DNA of 12,196 nt from an uncultured Ruminococcus sp. (lineage in GTDB: Bacteria; Bacillota; Clostridia; Oscillospirales; Ruminococcaceae), in assembly GCA_947178195.1 (NCBI GenBank), contig CAMWXM010000070.1, positions 1 to 12,196 on the forward strand. The letters are read 5' to 3'. A program made the position numbers and the translations under genes. Every line of letters begins with the position of its first letter. The stretch's first letter is position 1. Of this stretch, positions 8,290-12,196 are shown in pieces. The notes beneath the pieces were generated by a model. That model had not been told where the DNA came from, did not search any database, and worked only from the letters and a program-made list of their open reading frames with translations.

Positions 8290-9024
8290 TTATAACACAT
8301 TCTCAAGCTGATCAATAAAATCAGGATAGTCAAAGCTATCTGACATTTGAACAACAAGATAGTTTCCCTTTTTTGTTGTTCTGCTATCAGCGGGTGAAGT
8401 CATATACTTTCTGTAGCCGATTTCTTTCAGCATCTGTTTTGTTGTTCCACCAGTAATATATAAGACCACATTTCCACCATTTATAATATTAGAAAAAATA
8501 GAGGCAGTATCTCCAACGTAAATAACACGCATGTAAAAGTCCTTAATGTTCTCGTATGCTTTATATGCAGTATTATAATAAGGTCCTATTACATCTATGT
8601 ATTGTTGGTTACTGCTGCGATTAACATTAAATAAAGCAAATTTCAACCCATTTCTGATACATGAAGAACGTACCTCGATTGTATGTCCAGATGTAAGCCG
8701 TATATCAACCTGATCACAGGAACTACCACTCACAGGCTTTATCACATTTTCGTCTCCAAGTTGGTTTTTTAGTATTTCGTAACACACATACTCAGCTATT
8801 AGCCCGATCAGATTGTCAGCAGTTACAGTTTCAGCAGACCTTACTACTCCTGCACTTGCTGAATGATTATTCAACCTATCATTGATTGGAGCTGCTTTTT
8901 GTCTGACATCTTCTAAGAAAGGATCATCTGAAGAAATTTTGACTTCTAAACATCGAAAACTTGGTCTTTCTGTTGTTGAATAGGAACCATCATTTCTTAT
9001 ATTGTAAATCTGAATATCTATCAT
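8290..9024 (-). CDS. Small PD-(D/E)XK-like protein, candidate second restriction subunit
   Basis: A 244-residue protein not firmly recognised by family. Residues 72-121 contain a helix with acidic residues (E78, E83), then D107 in a beta strand, then E117-V-R119: the pattern E ... D-x9-E-x-R, a PD-(D/E)XK nuclease core in which the usual Lys is Arg. The rest is mixed alpha/beta. It lies between the second methyltransferase and the AlwI-family endonuclease, the position expected for the small subunit that cuts the second strand in heterodimeric Type IIS enzymes (R.BspD6I, BsrDI, BtsI). The start was chosen at the ATG 9024-9022 because GGAG (9033-9036) stands 8 bases before it. A TTG at 9042 overlapping the methyltransferase stop would add six residues. 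It could instead be a stand-alone nuclease. Confidence 0.7.
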   Translation of the reverse strand: MIDIQIYNIRNDGSYSTTERPSFRCLEVKISSDDPFLEDVRQKAAPINDRLNNHSASAGVVRSAETVTADNLIGLIAEYVCYEILKNQLGDENVIKPVSGSSCDQVDIRLTSGHTIEVRSSCIRNGLKFALFNVNRSSNQQYIDVIGPYYNTAYKAYENIKDFYMRVIYVGDTASIFSNIINGGNVVLYITGGTTKQMLKEIGYRKYMTSPADSRTTKKGNYLVVQMSDSFDYPDFIDQLENVL

Positions 9025-9032
9025 ATCAACAT

Positions 9033-9036
9033 CTCC
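9033..9036 (-). promoter_or_regulatory. Ribosome binding site deciding the small-subunit start
   Basis: GGAG on the - strand, 8 bases before the ATG at 9024-9022, favours that ATG over the TTG at 9042-9040. The site overlaps the end of the upstream methyltransferase gene, so the two genes are probably translationally coupled. Confidence 0.65.
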
Positions 9037-9038
9037 AT

Positions 9039-9953
9039 TCAATAATTTGTTACTAAGACCTCGTAGGAGCCTTTTTGAGTGTTATCGTGGAAACTTATAT
9101 AGTTACTTGTGATATCTATAACATGGTACTTTTTAGACCATGTATCGAATATCTCGTTATACATATTTTTATGTCTGATTATATTGGAAATAGCAAACCT
9201 GATATGCTTTTTATTTAGTTCATCAAGAACACTAAGCAATCGTTGCTCAGTTTCAGGATTCCACAATTTATTATATTCGCTGAACGAGATCAAATAGGGG
9301 GGGTCAAGATAAATAAAATCATCAGGTACAGTTTCTATTTCCATTAAGAAATCTGCAAAATCCTTGTTAAATAAATTGATTTCTTTTCCGGATACATATT
9401 CAAAGTATGAGTTCAAAGCATTCACTACATTTTGATTAAAGTCTACATTTCCGACAGGCAGATTAAAATCTCCATGACCATTGAACCTGAGCATGCGATT
9501 GAAACCGTAAATCAGTAAGACATAAAGTTTTAACAAGTCGGATTTATCATCATTGAAATCTGCACGGAGCTTTATATATGATTCTTTGTTGAACTTGGCA
9601 TAGTATGTTTTTACAAAGTTTATTTTGTATTCTTCTGGAACTGTTCTGCCAAGAAATGATGCGGATAGACCATAGCCGTTTATTATTTCATTGAGTTTGC
9701 TCCAAAAGCCGTTAACATCATTACTGTAATTAAATAACAGCTTATGTAAAGCTATCATATAGCTATCTATATCATTAACAAGGTAACTCTCAGCATCTAC
9801 ATTGAGAAATACACTTCCACCACCGCAGAAAGGTTCAATAAATCTACCTATTTCGGTTGGAAAATGTTCTTTCAACTGAGGAACAAGCTTGTATTTATCT
9901 CCGACATAGAAGAACGGAGACCTCCTAATAGCATCTGTTATCTGTGCTTTCAT
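9039..9953 (-). CDS. Dam-like (D12 class) adenine-N6 DNA methyltransferase, second enzyme
   Basis: A 304-residue enzyme that transfers a methyl group from S-adenosylmethionine to adenine N6. Visible motifs in alpha-group order: motif X FFYVGDKYKL (14-23), motif I FIEPFCGGGSVFLN (38-51), the Dam-type RFNGHGDFNLPVG (156-168) and catalytic motif IV YLDPPY (215-220). The length matches Dam-family enzymes. It starts 6 bases after the stop of the first methyltransferase with only a weak ribosome site, so coupled translation is likely. Its partner is the divergent methyltransferase upstream; together they would protect both strands of an asymmetric target of the adjacent endonuclease. The DPP codons form a run of seven C residues (9297-9303 on the + strand as G), unusual in this AT-rich sequence. 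Confidence 0.95.
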   Translation of the reverse strand: MKAQITDAIRRSPFFYVGDKYKLVPQLKEHFPTEIGRFIEPFCGGGSVFLNVDAESYLVNDIDSYMIALHKLLFNYSNDVNGFWSKLNEIINGYGLSASFLGRTVPEEYKINFVKTYYAKFNKESYIKLRADFNDDKSDLLKLYVLLIYGFNRMLRFNGHGDFNLPVGNVDFNQNVVNALNSYFEYVSGKEINLFNKDFADFLMEIETVPDDFIYLDPPYLISFSEYNKLWNPETEQRLLSVLDELNKKHIRFAISNIIRHKNMYNEIFDTWSKKYHVIDITSNYISFHDNTQKGSYEVLVTNY

Positions 9954-9959
9954 AAATTG

Positions 9960-10964
9960 TCACTTCACTTTGACTATAAAAATCAGTTCTTTATGATCAT
10001 TAAAATCGGTTTTGCCTGCGTTAAAGAAGTTATGTGATGTTTCAAACCTTTGTACATCACCTCTTGTAAAGAGTGCAGCTTCTATATCTTTCAAAGTCAT
10101 TTTATTCTTTGAAGAGCTGCTTTTTGACTTATAGGTATTATTATAAGACACAACAATATACTTGCAGTCCAAGCTGTCTATGAGATCTCTGAATACATCT
10201 TTTGCTTTATTACGGCAGTAATCACTCATGTTCTCAGGATCAGGCTTTAATGCAACTCCATGTAGCCTTGGCTTTCTCCAACAAGTAATATTTTCAAGAA
10301 CATGATAAAATCTGCTGTACTGTCTTGAATTATAGGGGGGATCAATATAGATTATATCGCATTTCAGCGTTTTAGCGAATTTATTTGACTCTTCTCTGGA
10401 AATGTATATCTGTGATTTTTTTGATTTATATGGAGTGATAAGATCGAAAGAGAATGTATCGGGAATATTATGCCCCTTTATGTAAGCATCATAGTGTCCT
10501 ACGGTATTAGCACTCTTGTCAGTTGCATAAAGCAGAGACGCGAGTAGGATAGCAAATTCTTTTTCTGAAAGATTAATTCGGTCAGTTTCTATAACCTCTC
10601 TTATGTATCCTATTTTCTTAGCATCTGCATAAGAGAAAAACTTATTGCCAAAGTTTTCTGAGATATAATTATCGCCAATCTGAGCAGCTGATAATGCCTG
10701 AAAATGACTGCAATAGTTTGCAATACGATCTTTATCATATGTACTTTGATCAAAGAAGGCTTTGTATATCACTTCATTTGAATAAAGGAAATCATTGATG
10801 TAAATTTTCTTCATCTTTTCAAGCATAGTGTAAGAAATGATGCCTGTGCCTGCAAAAATATCACAGAAGGAGCTGCCTTTACAATTTTCAGCTATCAAAT
10901 TACTTATCCACGAAGAGAGCTTATACTTACTTCCTGTATATCTCCTATTCCATATATCAAACAT
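9960..10964 (-). CDS. D12-class adenine-N6 DNA methyltransferase, first enzyme
   Basis: A 334-residue enzyme with motif X RRYTGSKYKL (7-16), motif I SSFCDIFAGTGIISY (31-45) and catalytic motif IV YIDPPYNSRQYSRFYHVLEN (206-225). The 'PPYNSRQY..NYH/FYHVLEN' form is typical of the methyltransferases accompanying Type IIS enzymes, distinct from the Dam-like second enzyme. Adenine N6 is the expected target on one strand of the site. It is first in the operon, which gives protection before the nuclease is made. The start has CGGAG with a 6-base spacer, and an extended -10 promoter lies about 33 bases upstream. No controller (C) protein gene is seen, so timing may rest on gene order alone. A run of six C residues encodes the prolines of DPPY. 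Confidence 0.95.
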   Translation of the reverse strand: MFDIWNRRYTGSKYKLSSWISNLIAENCKGSSFCDIFAGTGIISYTMLEKMKKIYINDFLYSNEVIYKAFFDQSTYDKDRIANYCSHFQALSAAQIGDNYISENFGNKFFSYADAKKIGYIREVIETDRINLSEKEFAILLASLLYATDKSANTVGHYDAYIKGHNIPDTFSFDLITPYKSKKSQIYISREESNKFAKTLKCDIIYIDPPYNSRQYSRFYHVLENITCWRKPRLHGVALKPDPENMSDYCRNKAKDVFRDLIDSLDCKYIVVSYNNTYKSKSSSSKNKMTLKDIEAALFTRGDVQRFETSHNFFNAGKTDFNDHKELIFIVKVK

Positions 10965-10996
10965 TATATTCTCCGTTTCTTTACAGTTCTTATCTT

Positions 10997-11025
10997 ATTA
11001 TAGCACAAATAAGAAGAAAAAGCAA
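10997..11025 (-). promoter_or_regulatory. Extended -10 promoter of the restriction-modification operon
   Basis: On the - strand, TTGCTT (11020-11025) is followed after 17 bases by TATAAT (10997-11002), with TGC directly before it, making a TGn extended -10 box. It stands 32 bases ahead of the first methyltransferase ATG, and no other promoter of this quality lies closer. Confidence 0.75.
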
Positions 11026-11043
11026 TGCCTACAGCCTATAATT

Positions 11044-11265
11044 CCACGGCAACAGCATTTACTTTTTTTACTTAAAACCCACATAAATAGACGTTTCTCC
11101 ATTTTATATCAAAATAGAAAAGATTTGATATAAAATCATTTAAACAGGTTTTTGGTATAAATAAAGCTATAATTCGTTCACTTTGTTGTTAGACTTGAAC
11201 AATTTATCATTTAAAACGGATTAACATTTGGTCATGCTTGACGAAATGTAAATGCTGTTGCCCTG
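11044..11265. repeat. Inverted-repeat-bounded segment, left (about 222 bp)
   Basis: Lies between two CCTATAATT copies. The ends are inverted: GGCAACAGCATTTAC at 11048-11062 against GTAAATGCTGTTGCC at 11248-11262, a perfect 15-bp match. No coding frame is apparent inside. The arrangement of inverted ends plus flanking direct repeats resembles a miniature transposable element, but the origin is an inference. Confidence 0.65.
11101..11136. repeat. Perfect 13-bp inverted repeat inside the left segment
   Basis: ATTTTATATCAAA (11101-11113) and TTTGATATAAAAT (11124-11136) are perfect inverted copies around a 10-base loop. All paired bases but two are A or T. It could be an operator-like palindrome or a hairpin; it lacks the GC-rich stem of a normal terminator. 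Confidence 0.6.
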
Positions 11266-11274
11266 CCTATAATT

Positions 11275-11437
11275 CACGGAATTCAATTTTGTTGATAAAA
11301 TAATTTAACTAATGTAATTTAGTATGGTTTATGTCAAATTTAGAATCATTTTCAAGTGATTTTGAATGAGATTACTCTTCAAAATGCTTTAAAACAATCT
11401 TACAAATCAGATGATTTTTTGAAAATTGATTTCCGTG
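11275..11437. mobile_element. MITE-like element with 9-bp target duplication (163 bp)
   Basis: The ends CACGGAATTCAATTTT (11275-11290) and AAAATTGATTTCCGTG (11422-11437) are inverted repeats matching at 15 of 16 positions. Immediately outside them stand perfect 9-bp direct repeats, CCTATAATT at 11266-11274 and 11438-11446. Inverted ends plus an equal direct repeat is the classic footprint of transposition, and the length and lack of a gene fit a non-autonomous miniature element. Which transposase family would move it is unknown. Confidence 0.68.
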
Positions 11438-11446
11438 CCTATAATT

Positions 11447-11669
11447 CCAGGGCAACAGCATTTACTTTTCGTCAAAGATGTACATTTTATAATTCATTCC
11501 AAGGTGAATTTATAGCATTATAAACAAATTGAGCATTGGCTTACAGCAAATAATAACATTAGTTATATGTTTTCTTAGCTTAGAATGAATTAATCTTAAA
11601 ATGACTATTTTCAAAAGTTCCTTATTTTACGTTGTTTTGTTATAAAAAAGTAAATGCTTTTGCCGTGAT
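11447..11669. repeat. Inverted-repeat-bounded segment, right (about 220 bp)
   Basis: The left end GGCAACAGCATTTAC (11451-11465) and right end GTAAATGCTTTTGCC (11650-11664) match at 14 of 15 positions. From repeat to repeat it is 214 bp against 215 bp for the left segment. Its left end shares an extended match (AGGGCAACAGCATTTAC, then TTTCGTCAA after one base) with the right end of the left segment, and its right end (ACGGCAA..GCATTTACTTTTTT) with that segment's left end. It is therefore in the opposite orientation. The interiors show little similarity, and no CCTATAATT copy follows on the right. Confidence 0.62.
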
Positions 11670-11686
11670 TTTTTCTTGTTCAATGA

Positions 11687-11715
11687 TTGACTTTTTCAAT
11701 GCTATATGATATAAT
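11687..11715 (+). promoter_or_regulatory. Strong sigma-A-type promoter, rightward
   Basis: TTGACT (11687-11692), a 17-base spacer and TATAAT (11710-11715) form a near-consensus promoter. The nearest gene downstream is the nucleotidyltransferase at 11991, leaving a leader of about 270 bases, or else a short untranslated RNA. Confidence 0.6.
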
Positions 11716-11740
11716 GTAAAAAATGTTGTCCCTTACATCA

Positions 11741-11767
11741 ATTATATCATATTAGAAAAGTTGTCAA
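11741..11767 (-). promoter_or_regulatory. Possible leftward promoter facing the previous one
   Basis: On the - strand, TTGACA (11762-11767) and TATAAT (11741-11746) are both consensus boxes, but the 15-base spacer is short. Its -10 region and that of the rightward promoter form a perfect 12-bp inverted repeat (ATATGATATAAT at 11704-11715; its complement at 11741-11752). Confidence 0.4.
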
Positions 11768-11837
11768 TAGAATCTGAGTAAACTTTTACTTAGATCAAGG
11801 TTGCTATTTAACACATTTTAAAGATTTTTTAAGAATG

Positions 11838-11873
11838 AAACGTCAAGTCTAATGTTGGTTGCCAATGACGTTT
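11838..11873. repeat. Nested hairpin
   Basis: AAACGTCA (11838-11845) pairs with TGACGTTT (11866-11873), and inside it TTGG pairs with CCAA around a 3-base loop, leaving a 9-base bulge on one side. The following bases (TTGGGG) do not form a terminator tail, so it may be a leader structure ahead of the nucleotidyltransferase. Confidence 0.4.
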
Positions 11874-11990
11874 TGGGGATTTTATCTGCATAAAATTTAA
11901 TTTAGATGTATAATTTTGCTAATTGAGGAATAACTATTAGTATAATTTTAATAGTAATGGAGTCATAATATTGGTGATTTTGATTATTAT

Positions 11991-12196
11991 ATGCATGATT
12001 ATTTAAAATATAACAAAGATTTTGCTAATTTAATCAATAATATTATTCGAAAATATAATGTTTACGTTTTTGGTGGTTTTGTCAGAGATTATTTATATGA
12101 ATATAAAAGCAATTTTCGAGACATTGATATAGTTGTTGATTTAGATGCAGGTTTATTGGATAAAAAAATATTTAGTTACATTCCAAAAAATAATAT
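11991..12196 (+). CDS. Poly(A) polymerase/CCA-adding-type nucleotidyltransferase, N-terminal fragment
   Basis: The first 68 codons are visible; the gene runs off the window. The sequence VYVFGGFVRDYLYEYKSNFRDIDIVVD holds the head-domain signature of class II tRNA nucleotidyltransferases and poly(A) polymerases: a G-G ... V-R-D loop followed by the catalytic D-I-D metal-binding pair. True CCA enzymes normally carry 'GGxVRDxLLG...DxDI', so this is close but somewhat divergent; a specialised nucleotidyltransferase outside tRNA maturation is possible. No good ribosome site precedes the ATG at 11991. GGAG at 11959-11962 is better placed for an in-frame ATT at 11970, so the start is uncertain. TATAAT at 11941-11946 may be a promoter -10 box. 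Confidence 0.75.
   Translation, partial: MHDYLKYNKDFANLINNIIRKYNVYVFGGFVRDYLYEYKSNFRDIDIVVDLDAGLLDKKIFSYIPKNN

Larger units (their letters stand above)
11035..11446. repeat. Three direct copies of CCTATAATT
   Basis: Copies at 11035-11043, 11266-11274 and 11438-11446 all have the same orientation, and most carry a G before and a C after. They separate the inverted-repeat segments, while the sequences outside them are inverted relative to one another. Confidence 0.8.

Noticed and set aside
11022..11027. GCAATG (BsrDI-type site) at the restriction promoter as a clue to specificity
   Set aside because: A six-base match is expected by chance in a window this size, and specificity cannot be deduced from it.
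10837..11133. 98-codon open frame on the + strand
   Set aside because: It is antisense to the first methyltransferase start and runs through its promoter and into the repeat region.
11035..11446. CCTATAATT copies as a set of promoters (they contain TATAAT)
   Set aside because: None has an acceptable -35 box at 16-18 bases. The only TTGAC nearby (11238) is 24 bases away.
11034..11669. Regularly spaced repeats as a CRISPR array
   Set aside because: Repeats are about 170-230 bases apart, alternate in orientation, and no cas genes are present.

Overview
This is an AT-rich stretch of DNA with strong AGGAGG-type ribosome binding sites and tandem 'MFCPECG' zinc-ribbon membrane proteins. It fits a low-GC Bacillota, most likely a gut Clostridia such as Ruminococcus or a relative. 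The organism call is an inference from gene style, not a match to a known genome.

Bases 1-5890 (+ strand) hold four tandem genes. Each opens with its own AGGAGG site and a near-identical N-terminal zinc ribbon (CX2C-X10-CX2C), joined to a different body: zinc ribbon plus a second ribbon plus a membrane domain; zinc ribbon plus the same kind of membrane domain; zinc ribbon plus one membrane helix plus RCC1-like repeats; and zinc ribbon plus one membrane helix plus TPR-like repeats plus SH3b plus a beta-rich tail. The fourth gene is split by a one-base frameshift near 5008-5010. A strong hairpin terminator at 5851-5890 ends the cluster.

Bases 6238-10964 (- strand) hold a compact restriction-modification operon, transcribed right to left from an extended -10 promoter at 10997-11025. 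The order is adenine methyltransferase 1, adenine methyltransferase 2, a small PD-(D/E)XK-like protein, a large AlwI/Nt.BspD6I-family endonuclease, and a decayed DUF262 (GmrS/DndB-like fold family) gene that was once translationally coupled to the endonuclease. Two D12-class methyltransferases fit an asymmetric target that needs one enzyme per strand. A large AlwI-family subunit plus a small nuclease-like subunit resembles heterodimeric Type IIS enzymes such as R.BspD6I, BsrDI and BtsI. All four acidic active-site residues of the large subunit can be matched to Nt.BspD6I/N.BstNBI with identical spacing.

Bases 10965-11990 are non-coding but highly structured. A 163-bp element with 16-bp terminal inverted repeats is flanked by perfect 9-bp direct repeats (CCTATAATT). 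On each side lies a segment of about 220 bp bounded by a second inverted repeat (GGCAACAGCATTTAC), and the outer arms are arranged as a large imperfect palindrome. A third CCTATAATT copy lies at the left edge, beside the restriction-modification promoter. To the right are two facing sigma-A-like promoters whose -10 boxes form an inverted repeat.

Bases 11991-12196 are the start of a nucleotidyltransferase of the poly(A) polymerase/CCA-adding head-domain type, cut by the window edge.

The layout suggests a restriction-modification island, bordered by decayed sequence on one side and short inverted-repeat elements on the other, set between a zinc-ribbon membrane-protein cluster and a nucleotidyltransferase gene.
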